54,793 bases of DNA, taken from Candidatus Collierbacteria bacterium (lineage in GTDB: Bacteria > Patescibacteriota > Microgenomatia > UBA1400 > MFAQ01). The position numbers were made by a program, and so were the translations under genes. The DNA lies in the NCBI GenBank assembly GCA_903886255.1, contig CAISLM010000033.1, forward strand, positions 1 through 54,793, written 5' to 3'. This document shows, in pieces, positions 48,613-54,793 of the stretch. The notes below the pieces were generated by a model that searched no databases, had not been told where the DNA came from, and saw nothing but the letters and a program-made list of their open reading frames with translations. Position 1 is the first letter of the stretch. Each line of letters begins with the position of its first letter.

Positions 48613-48924
48613 TTATTGTGTTGTTGCCGAATTGGTAGATATCGGTGCGGTAGGAGTAATTGCCGCTTCCGGAGTGGCTACTACTGCTGTGCCGAGTGAA
48701 AGGCTCATTTCTGCATTCGAATAGACAACCCTCTTTTTTAGACTATCTATTGTTGCTTGATCAATCACTCCATCCAGCGGTTTTATCGCCGCCGTTTGCT
48801 CGGCTGTATTTTGAGTTTTGATTGCCGAAGAATATATTTGATAAGCTACAATTCCTCCAACCATCGACAAACCCATTACTCCTACTAATAATATATATGA
48901 TGATATTGTTCTGTTCGCTTTCAT
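48613..48924 (-). CDS. small single-span protein in pilN/pilO operon
   Basis: A 103-residue protein with one hydrophobic segment (about 9-28), then a charged helix (I-D-Q-A-T-I-D-S-L-K-K-R, about 54-65) and an A/T/P-rich C-terminus. No family is recognised. Its position after the PilO-like gene, where PilP is often found, and its single membrane segment suggest a PilP-like analogue, but it lacks the lipobox. It overlaps PilO by 4 nt (ATGA). Confidence 0.65.
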   Translation of the reverse strand: MKANRTISSYILLVGVMGLSMVGGIVAYQIYSSAIKTQNTAEQTAAIKPLDGVIDQATIDSLKKRVVYSNAEMSLSLGTAVVATPEAAITPTAPISTNSATTQ

Positions 48925-49583
48925 TTGTGTTCAGAATAGAAATAAAAGGTCACCTGACCGGAGGCTTTAAGAACATCCGACGCCTTATCTATGCCAATTT
49001 GTTTTAATAGCGAAACGCTATTTATCCCTGCCAGTCTATCCATATTTTCAACTGCGCTTAAAAAAGTAATGACATCTTGTGGTTTTCCGCTAACCGAAAA
49101 AGTTATTGGATCAAGAAGAATATTGTCGGCAGATGGCACCGGAATTTTTGCCATCCAGGCGGTGGCGGCTGTACCACCTTTGAGTAGTGTTGTTCCGGAA
49201 AAGTTCAGAGAATCTATTGAAAGATTATTTGTCTTGGCGACAAATTCCAGTCTTTTTGCATCATCCGTATAGGAAAAATTGTCGGGAACTGCCGAATCAA
49301 ACAAACCCAAATCGTTTTGAAAATTAGTTAGCTGTGTCTGTGCATTAAAAAGCTGTGCTATTTTATTGTCGGCTTTTTTGTTCACCACTTCCTGGTCCGT
49401 AATTTTTTTCTGCAGGGAAACAACATTGGCGAGAGTCGGTCTGATGGCCACAAAAATCAAAAATGCCACTGTAAACACCGACAAAATAACCTCTAGAGAT
49501 GCCCGAATCTCCGGCCGTTTATAAAGAAGGCCAACCTTTCTAAAATATAGCGAATATTGTTCTGACGATAAAAGGCCTGCCAT
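48921..49583 (-). CDS. pilO: PilO-like type IV pilus inner-membrane protein
   Basis: A 220-residue bitopic protein: a cytosolic start (about 1-28), transmembrane segment (about 30-50), coiled coil (about 55-90, S-L-Q-K-K-I-T-D-Q-E-V-V-N-K-K-A-D) and a beta-alpha domain (about 105-215) including D-P-I-T-F-S-V-S-G-K-P-Q-D-V-I-T-F-L (about 157-174). This is the PilO/GspM layout that binds PilN and stabilises the alignment complex. It overlaps pilN by one base. Confidence 0.8.
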   Translation of the reverse strand: MAGLLSSEQYSLYFRKVGLLYKRPEIRASLEVILSVFTVAFLIFVAIRPTLANVVSLQKKITDQEVVNKKADNKIAQLFNAQTQLTNFQNDLGLFDSAVPDNFSYTDDAKRLEFVAKTNNLSIDSLNFSGTTLLKGGTAATAWMAKIPVPSADNILLDPITFSVSGKPQDVITFLSAVENMDRLAGINSVSLLKQIGIDKASDVLKASGQVTFYFYSEHK

Positions 49584-50128
49584 TATAAATAACTAATTTG
49601 AATACTAAATTTAACACTACCGGATGTTTGATCAAAGCTTGTATCTCTTAGACTAATTTTCTTCACGCCGGACATTTTTTTTATTCCGCTTACAAACTGA
49701 GCAAAGCCATATTCGGATTGTGAATTTCCTTCAATAACCACACCACTGCTGTCCAACGATAAGCTGCTCAGCACTGTACCTGTCGGAAGAATTTGCGCCA
49801 AACTGCTTATTTTGGTGCCAAATCCCAATCCGCCTTTTTGTAACGTTTCAATCGGAGTTTGTTTGGCCAGTACCTTCCTCATTTGAGCTTCAACATCTAC
49901 ATAAGCATTAATTTGGGCTTCCTTCTGTACTAATATGGTTGAAAGGTCATCTAATTTTTTATCAAAATAAAATCTCGATGCAAAAGCCAAGAGCACTACA
50001 AATTCGGTAAGAACCACCAGTACTCTACCCACAGTCGTCACCCATTTTAAAATCTTCCCCGTTGTAGAGAACTCAAAACTATCCTTTGGCAATAAGTTAA
50101 TACTAGAAACACCATGAGCAGTAGCCAC
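49583..50128 (-). CDS. pilN: PilN-like type IV pilus inner-membrane protein
   Basis: A 181-residue protein starting with GTG 50128. I-N-L-L-P (10-14) is the conserved PilN/GspL N-terminal motif that binds PilM; a transmembrane segment (about 34-52) and coiled coil (about 55-90) follow, then a ferredoxin-like domain (about 100-180) with V-V-I-E-G-N-S-Q-S-E-Y-G-F. TACACT is 6 nt upstream of GTG, so this gene probably heads the operon. PilM is not adjacent. Confidence 0.85.
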   Translation of the reverse strand: MATAHGVSSINLLPKDSFEFSTTGKILKWVTTVGRVLVVLTEFVVLLAFASRFYFDKKLDDLSTILVQKEAQINAYVDVEAQMRKVLAKQTPIETLQKGGLGFGTKISSLAQILPTGTVLSSLSLDSSGVVIEGNSQSEYGFAQFVSGIKKMSGVKKISLRDTSFDQTSGSVKFSIQISYL

Positions 50129-50134
50129 ACCTTC

Positions 50135-50140
50135 AGTGTA
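50135..50140 (-). promoter_or_regulatory. -10 element of pilN/pilO operon (leaderless type)
   Basis: TACACT, spacer GAAGGT (6 nt), GTG 50128, all minus strand. Confidence 0.45.
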
Positions 50141-50150
50141 TCAAAAATCC

Positions 50151-50393
50151 TTACTTTTTGGGGGAAATTTTCTTAGACAAACGTGCCTTCATTCTGTCGG
50201 CTTTTCCTTTTTTCAAAACGCCTTTTTTGGCAGCTTTGTCTAGCATGGAGAAGGCAACTGATAATGATTCGACGGAAAGAGCTTTCTTAAAAGCATCAAC
50301 AGCGGTCTTTGTTTTTGTCTTAGTAGATTTGTTGAAACCGGCTTTTTTCTCGTCGGATCTGAGTTTTTTTATTGCTGATTTTGTTATTGGCAT
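50151..50393 (-). CDS. rpsT: 30S ribosomal protein S20
   Basis: An 80-residue, highly basic helical protein that binds 16S rRNA (5' domain and helix 44) in the small subunit. The start P-I-T-K-S-A-I-K-K-L-R (2-12) and the R-M-K-A-R-L-S-K-K end match S20. Length fits (~85). TAAAAT lies 6 nt upstream of ATG 50393; no Shine-Dalgarno sequence. Confidence 0.93.
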   Translation of the reverse strand: MPITKSAIKKLRSDEKKAGFNKSTKTKTKTAVDAFKKALSVESLSVAFSMLDKAAKKGVLKKGKADRMKARLSKKISPKK

Positions 50394-50399
50394 GCGCTA

Positions 50400-50405
50400 A
50401 TTTTA
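50400..50405 (-). promoter_or_regulatory. -10 element of rpsT (leaderless type)
   Basis: TAAAAT on the minus strand with a 6-nt spacer to ATG 50393. Confidence 0.5.
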
Positions 50406-50442
50406 CCACGAGCTCCACCTAGCGCAAGTGAAGCTCATGAAT

Positions 50443-50448
50443 TAAAAT
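50443..50448 (+). promoter_or_regulatory. -10 element of murJ (leaderless type)
   Basis: TAAAAT with a 7-nt spacer to GTG 50456. Confidence 0.45.
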
Positions 50449-50455
50449 CAACACA

Positions 50456-52102
50456 GTGGTTCAAAAACTAATATCCAAGTCCCAAGATCTCCTTAACCGG
50501 AAGAGTTCCAGTATTCTTTCCGCAGCCGGTATCATTGGCGCATCATATCTACTATCGGCCTTGTTGGGTCTTGTCCGGAATCATCTTTTGGTAGCCCGGT
50601 TCTTTAGCCAGGCGGCCAATCTTGATGTCTATTTTGCAGCCTTTGTTGTTCCTGATACGGTTTTCCAGCTTCTCGTCGTCGGTGCCGTTTCCGCCGCCTT
50701 TATCCCCATCTATCAGGAATATTTTGCTAAATCCAAAGAAGAAGCTAACCATCTTGCCAACGCTGCTCTCACTGTTGTCGGCCTATTTTTCTTCATCTTC
50801 TCTCTCTTAATTGTTATTTTTGCCCGCCCCATTGCCGGTCTTTTAGCCCATTACCCACCCCAAGAGCTCGACCTAATGGCTAACTTAATTCGTATTATGT
50901 CTATTGGTCAGATGCTTTTCACTGTATCTTCCTTCCTTACCGGCGTTCTCCAGTCTCACCGCCGTTTCCTTATCCCTGCCATTGCCCCTTTGCTTTACAA
51001 CGTCGGCACTATTGCCGGAATTTATTTTCTCTCATCCAGATTTGGAATTTATTCCGCTGCCATAGGTGTTGTTTTTGGAGCTCTTCTCCATATGTTGATC
51101 CAGCTTCCGGCCGCCGGCGCCTTGGGTTATTGGCCAAAAATTATTTTTCAACCAAAACATCAAGGTGTAAAAACCATGGTTCGTCTGATGCCGCCACGTG
51201 CTCTTGCACTTGGGTTGGACCAAATCGAACGTTGGGTTGCTGTCAATCTCACCTCGTTCCTGGCCGCCGGCTCTCTTTCAATTTTTAATTTTGCCCGACA
51301 GCTTTATGTTCTTCCCATTTCCCTGTTTGGTGTTTCACTAAGTCAAGCTTCTTTTCCGGCTCTTGCCGAAGAAGCAATTCTCCCCGACAAAACAAAATTC
51401 AAAGAGACACTTAGTAAATCCATTCTCCAAATATTTTTCTTCGCTCTACCGGCCAGTGTTTTGGTTTTGGTTTTACGTATTCCTCTGGTCCGTATTGCCT
51501 TTGGAGCAAAATCTTTTCCCTGGGATGCTACTCTCCTCACCGGTCGCTCTCTTGCCTATCTTTCCCTTGCCATTGCACCCCAAGCTGTCACCAACACTCT
51601 AACTCGTGCCCTTTATGCCATGAAAAATACCAGGACATCTTTAATCATTGGTTTTATCACTATGGTTGTTTTTGTCAGCCTGGCCTATTTATTTGATGGC
51701 ACGATTGAAAGAGATGTTGCCGGCATTACGCTCGCCATGTCCATCGGTAACCTTTTGGACTTTTTCCTCTCTTATCGTGCTGTTAGTTCCCGGGTCGGTG
51801 CCCTTGGCATATCCAAGCGGATTATCAAGATGCTTATCGTTAGTGTTTTTACCGGCATCGCCCTTTGGGTTCCCATGCACCTTCTTGACCAGTATGTTTT
51901 TGATACCACTAGAACCATTCCTCTTATTGGCCTAACTCTCACAGTTTCCATTGTCGGCTTCTCTGTTTATCTCTTCTTCTGTTGGCTTTTTAAGATTGAA
52001 GAATTGGCCGATGTTCTCGCCATCATAAAAAAGATTGGTAATTGGCGTAAAATACTGGGCGAGAGTGATGAAGTCATTGAGTCCACTCCCGACAGTATCT
52101 AA
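50456..52102 (+). CDS. murJ: lipid II flippase MurJ
   Basis: A 548-residue, ~14-helix membrane protein of the MOP superfamily that flips lipid-linked peptidoglycan precursor to the outer side. Characteristic parts: G-A-S-Y-L-L-S-A-L-L-G-L-V-R-N (28-42), A-N-L-D-V-Y-F-A-A-F-V-V-P-D-T (about 54-68), V-S-A-A-F-I-P-I-Y (about 78-86), and I-P-A-I-A-P-L-L-Y-N-V-G (about 172-183). The start is GTG 50456, supported by TAAAAT 7 nt upstream. The lepA gene follows after 8 nt. Confidence 0.94.
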   Translation: MVQKLISKSQDLLNRKSSSILSAAGIIGASYLLSALLGLVRNHLLVARFFSQAANLDVYFAAFVVPDTVFQLLVVGAVSAAFIPIYQEYFAKSKEEANHLANAALTVVGLFFFIFSLLIVIFARPIAGLLAHYPPQELDLMANLIRIMSIGQMLFTVSSFLTGVLQSHRRFLIPAIAPLLYNVGTIAGIYFLSSRFGIYSAAIGVVFGALLHMLIQLPAAGALGYWPKIIFQPKHQGVKTMVRLMPPRALALGLDQIERWVAVNLTSFLAAGSLSIFNFARQLYVLPISLFGVSLSQASFPALAEEAILPDKTKFKETLSKSILQIFFFALPASVLVLVLRIPLVRIAFGAKSFPWDATLLTGRSLAYLSLAIAPQAVTNTLTRALYAMKNTRTSLIIGFITMVVFVSLAYLFDGTIERDVAGITLAMSIGNLLDFFLSYRAVSSRVGALGISKRIIKMLIVSVFTGIALWVPMHLLDQYVFDTTRTIPLIGLTLTVSIVGFSVYLFFCWLFKIEELADVLAIIKKIGNWRKILGESDEVIESTPDSI

Positions 52103-52105
52103 AAT
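52100..52105 (+). promoter_or_regulatory. -10 element of lepA (leaderless type)
   Basis: TAAAAT, overlapping the murJ stop codon (52100-52102), spacer 5 nt to ATG 52111. Confidence 0.4.
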
Positions 52106-52110
52106 TATTT

Positions 52111-53880
52111 ATGCCATCTCAAACCAGAAACTTTTCTATTATTGCTCATATTGATGCCGGTAAATCCACTCTAGCGGATCGTATGCTGGAAATCACCGGT
52201 ACTGTTCAAAAAGACAAGATGACTCCTCAGCTTCTCGACAGCAATCCCATCGAACGGGAAAGGGGGATCACCATCAAGCTCGCTCCCGTTACCATGAACT
52301 ACAAAGGGTTTACTTTGAATCTCATCGACACTCCCGGCCATGTGGATTTTAATTACGAAGTCGAACGGGCTCTGGAGGCCTGTGATGGTGCCATCCTTTT
52401 GGTCGATGCCACCAAAGGTGTTCAGGCCCAAACTGTCGCCAACCTGAGACTGGCCCGGAATCTTGGGCTCACTATAATTCCCGTAGTTAATAAAATCGAT
52501 GCCCCTCTCGCCGATGTTGCCGCCGCCACCCGTCAAATAAAACAATTACTAAGTATTTCCTCAGAACCATTTTTTGTTTCCGCCAAAACCGGCGAAGGTG
52601 TTGCAGACTTACTCGATAAAATTATTTCCGACCTACCCGCACCCAAAACGGAAAATAAACCTCTTCAAGCCCTCGTTTTTAATTCTGTTTTTGATACTCA
52701 CCTCGGGGTTATCGCCTTTGTTCGTGTCATTACCAGTGACATTCATACCGGCGATAAATTGGAATTTCTAAACTCCGGCCAAGTTTTAACCGCTTCAGAA
52801 ATTGGCGTTTTCAGCCCCAAGCGCGAAGCCAGAAAAATTATCACTTCCGGGAATGTCGGCTATATTATTACAGGACTCAAAGATATTCATCGAATTTTAG
52901 TTGGGGACACACTTTGTCTAGCTTCCCAAAGTAAAGATGTTGCTCCATTTCCCGGATTTAGAAAGATTCACCCTAATGTTTTCTTGGATATGTATCCCTC
53001 CGACGGTTCGCAATATCGTGATTTGGTCGACGCGCTGGAAAAATTAAAATTAAACGACTCGGCTCTTACCACTCAAGGAATTAATTCACCCATTTTGGGA
53101 CAAGGGGTTAAGGTCGGTTTCTTAGGGTTACTTCATTCCGAAGTTGTGGGTGAACGTCTCGAGCGCGAGTTTGATCTTCCGGTCATTGCCGTTTCCCCTT
53201 CGGTCGAATATAAAGTGAAACTGCGAAATGGTACCGAAAAAATCTTTAGTTCTGCCGCCGATTTTCCCGATCCGGCCATCATTGCCCAAGGTTTCGAACC
53301 CATGGCTACAGTAAAGATAGTTGTCACCGACAAATATGTCGGCGCCGTTATGCAGCTCTGCCAGGATCTCCGCGGCAGTCTCGTCAATGTTTCCTATTTG
53401 GATCAATTGGTTGAAATAGATTATTTACTACCCTTAATCGAGGTCATCACTGCCCTCCATGACAGTCTCAAAAGTGTTTCCCAGGGTTTTGCTTCCCTCG
53501 ACTACGAGCTTTCCGGTTGGCACGAAGCCGACCTGGTTCGTCTCGACGTTTTACTCAATCACGAAGTATTTACACCCATGAGTATCATCACTGTCAAAGA
53601 AAAAGCCAACTTCAAAGCCAAAGCCATCGCCGACAAGCTCAAAGAAGCCATTCCCCGCCAGCAATTTGAAATCCCCATCCAAGTCGCCATTGGTGGCCAG
53701 ATCATTGCCCGGGAGACCATTAAAGCCTATCGTAAAGACGTTGATGCCAAGCTCCATGGCGGGGATTTCACTCGTAATTTGAAGCTACTCAACAAGCAGA
53801 AAAAGGGTAAGGCCCGTATGAAGCAGTTCGGCAAGGTCCAGCTTCCCCAATCCGCCTTCCTCGCCGTCGTCAAGGCCTAA
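52111..53880 (+). CDS. lepA: elongation factor 4 (LepA)
   Basis: A 589-residue translational GTPase that acts on the ribosome (back-translocation, 30S biogenesis). G1 A-H-I-D-A-G-K-S-T (12-20), G2 region R-G-I-T (about 50), G3 D-T-P-G-H-V-D-F (about 72-79), G4 N-K-I-D (about 126-129), G5 S-A-K-T-G. The C-terminal domain with L-N-K-Q-K-K-G-K-A-R-M-K (about 560-571) is the LepA-specific basic end that reaches the A site. Length and motif order fit the family. No Shine-Dalgarno sequence. Confidence 0.96.
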   Translation: MPSQTRNFSIIAHIDAGKSTLADRMLEITGTVQKDKMTPQLLDSNPIERERGITIKLAPVTMNYKGFTLNLIDTPGHVDFNYEVERALEACDGAILLVDATKGVQAQTVANLRLARNLGLTIIPVVNKIDAPLADVAAATRQIKQLLSISSEPFFVSAKTGEGVADLLDKIISDLPAPKTENKPLQALVFNSVFDTHLGVIAFVRVITSDIHTGDKLEFLNSGQVLTASEIGVFSPKREARKIITSGNVGYIITGLKDIHRILVGDTLCLASQSKDVAPFPGFRKIHPNVFLDMYPSDGSQYRDLVDALEKLKLNDSALTTQGINSPILGQGVKVGFLGLLHSEVVGERLEREFDLPVIAVSPSVEYKVKLRNGTEKIFSSAADFPDPAIIAQGFEPMATVKIVVTDKYVGAVMQLCQDLRGSLVNVSYLDQLVEIDYLLPLIEVITALHDSLKSVSQGFASLDYELSGWHEADLVRLDVLLNHEVFTPMSIITVKEKANFKAKAIADKLKEAIPRQQFEIPIQVAIGGQIIARETIKAYRKDVDAKLHGGDFTRNLKLLNKQKKGKARMKQFGKVQLPQSAFLAVVKA

Positions 53881-53911
53881 AAATACCCGGATCAAAGCGC
53901 ACCCAAATACC

Positions 53912-53948
53912 CTATATATTTGACTTTTAGGCACTTTTGTGATACCAT
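53912..53948 (+). promoter_or_regulatory. sigma70-type promoter of orphan gene 54000
   Basis: CTATATAT then TTGACT (53920-53925), 17 nt ending TTGTGA, TACCAT (53943-53948). The CTATA block, TTGACT and TTGTG-extended -10 match the promoters of the 11693 and beta-solenoid genes. Confidence 0.7.
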
Positions 53949-53999
53949 ACCATCATCCAATTCAACCTATTCGCACCTGAAAAAAGAGAGGAAAATTAA

Positions 54000-54602
54000 A
54001 TGGAACCTACCATGGAAGGGCTTCTGAATCTTTACGCTCGTTTCTGGTTTGGCGGTCGGCAGGCCGTTTACGCCATCAGAGAGCGCAAGTTGACGAACGT
54101 CTACCCTGCTCATCTCACAGATCGCTCGAACCGGTTAACCTGCCAAAAACTGGCCGTTGATTTTCCCGAAAATGGCTGTCCCCAGACCATTGTCTTCGAA
54201 AAAGACGACACTTTGGAGCAGTGGACCCAGACAAACATCATAAACGGCGTCACATACACGACTCGGGAACTGATCGATTTCGCTGAGAAGATGGCCCATT
54301 CACTTCCTGGTGACTATCATGCGCCTGTCCCCACCATGGCCGATTTATGGGCCATTTATTTCTGTAACTATCCGGCCCTGGACTCGATCGTTCGGCCGCT
54401 TGTTTCAAGCGACGCGGATATATATCCGTTTGTCGTCACCTACCCAAACACCCGTTACCCGGCCGATTTGGTCGTTACCTCGAAATACGGAGAAACGCTC
54501 GTTATTCGGCCTGATTCAAACGAAATGGATCCTAATTATTTTTATGACTTATCCAAGTCTGACTGGATCAGTCTGCAAGATGTTATTTCCTTTTTAGGTT
54601 AG
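54000..54602 (+). CDS. hypothetical protein (leadered orphan unit)
   Basis: A 200-residue soluble protein of unknown function with W/Y/F-rich segments (L-L-N-L-Y-A-R-F-W-F-G-G, 8-19; Y-F-C-N-Y-P-A-L-D-S-I, about 120-130) and no motif I recognise. The ribosome-binding site GAGAGG is 9 nt upstream of ATG 54000. It has its own promoter and terminator, like 11693, 31003 and 36314. Confidence 0.62.
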   Translation: MEPTMEGLLNLYARFWFGGRQAVYAIRERKLTNVYPAHLTDRSNRLTCQKLAVDFPENGCPQTIVFEKDDTLEQWTQTNIINGVTYTTRELIDFAEKMAHSLPGDYHAPVPTMADLWAIYFCNYPALDSIVRPLVSSDADIYPFVVTYPNTRYPADLVVTSKYGETLVIRPDSNEMDPNYFYDLSKSDWISLQDVISFLG

Positions 54603-54610
54603 TAAAACCA

Positions 54611-54635
54611 AACACCTCCACCCGGAGGTGTTTTT
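54611..54635 (+). terminator. intrinsic terminator
   Basis: AACACCTCC-accc-GGAGGTGTT followed by TTT. It ends the 54000 transcript. Confidence 0.9.
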
Positions 54636-54649
54636 ATTAAAAATGAAAG

Positions 54650-54658
54650 TGATATAAT
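54650..54658 (+). promoter_or_regulatory. extended -10 promoter of the last gene
   Basis: TGATATAAT, an extended -10 with perfect TATAAT, about 43 nt before ATG 54701. -35 weak and lying in the T-tract of the preceding terminator. Confidence 0.6.
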
Positions 54659-54700
54659 ACCCCATAACTTCATTTTCTATGTTCTTTAATAGGAGACCTG

Positions 54701-54793
54701 ATGGACAAACAAAATCCTCATGCGATTGGGCCGAGTGAAAAACTGACTCCTCAACAGCTTTTAGAACGTTATTTACTTTTCCACGTCTCCAGC
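54701..54793 (+). CDS. hypothetical protein, 3' end outside window
   Basis: The first 31 codons of a gene with AGGAGA 5 nt before ATG 54701. The visible residues (M-D-K-Q-N-P-H-A-I-G-P-S-E-K-L-T-P-Q-Q-L) do not identify a family. It belongs to the leadered group by its promoter and ribosome-binding site. Confidence 0.55.
   Translation, partial: MDKQNPHAIGPSEKLTPQQLLERYLLFHVSS

Overview
This 54.8 kb window looks like chromosomal backbone from a small-genome bacterium of the Candidate Phyla Radiation (Patescibacteria), most likely the Microgenomates lineage. That placement is inference from gene content: a short MetG and a short PcrA, LepA, MurJ, an LCP enzyme, a pair of FemAB-like ligases, DUF2298 and MraY/WecA-like membrane enzymes, many Cys-rich or FN3/DUF11 surface proteins with Thr/Pro linkers, and many unknown small proteins. 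No rRNA, CRISPR array, insertion sequence or prophage is visible; there is one tRNA gene.

Layout. 1-3.3 kb: end of a GNAT acetyltransferase, GAPDH, tRNA-Cys with a LAGLIDADG endonuclease gene directly behind it, and a PEGA/SH3 lipoprotein. 3.3-9.4 kb (minus strand): a tightly overlapping run metG - tatD - GT2 glycosyltransferase - small membrane protein - WecA/MraY-like transferase - UbiA/DPPR-synthase-like transferase, apparently for envelope glycan precursors. 9.4-15.1 kb: TrpR-like regulator, RmuC and a UvrD helicase fused to a Fe-S PD-(D/E)XK nuclease. 15.1-16.7 kb: an AT-rich accessory patch with a HEPN-like protein. 16.7-23.6 kb: a mosaic of small genes (LMW phosphatase-like, DUF218, a His/Met-striped beta-solenoid, an M50-like protease, DUF2726, a membrane trypsin-like protease). 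23.8-26.1 kb: a type II restriction-modification pair and a probable gene remnant. 26.1-31.6 kb: a zinc-ribbon RGG-like protein, a type IV pilin, base-excision repair (AlkA-like, Ung), DUF167 and Bcp. 31.6-34.3 kb: an operon of a Clp ATPase with a dead first AAA domain between two DnaJ-type zinc-finger small proteins. 34.4-40.4 kb: FemAB pair, PcrA/UvrD, TpiA, LCP. 40.4-50.1 kb (minus): a long operon beginning with pilN and pilO and running through FN3, Cys-rich and DUF11/LPETG surface proteins to an FAD oxidoreductase and a DUF2298 protein. 50.1-54.8 kb: rpsT, murJ, lepA and two orphan genes.

Expression signals form two sets. Most housekeeping genes have no Shine-Dalgarno sequence but carry a -10-like hexamer 5-8 nt (mode 6) upstream of ATG/GTG, which would start transcription at or next to the start codon: leaderless mRNAs. 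A minority, mainly orphan single genes (11318, 11693, 17908-18855, 31003, 36314, 54000, 54701), have a clear promoter (often TTGAC-17-extended -10), a 25-50 nt leader, a strong Shine-Dalgarno sequence and in most cases their own terminator. This contrast also settled several start sites.

Candidates most worth following up: the leaderless/leadered division, the Clp/zinc-finger operon, the His/Met-striped solenoid protein, the tRNA-linked homing endonuclease, and the modular surface proteins of the pilN/pilO operon.
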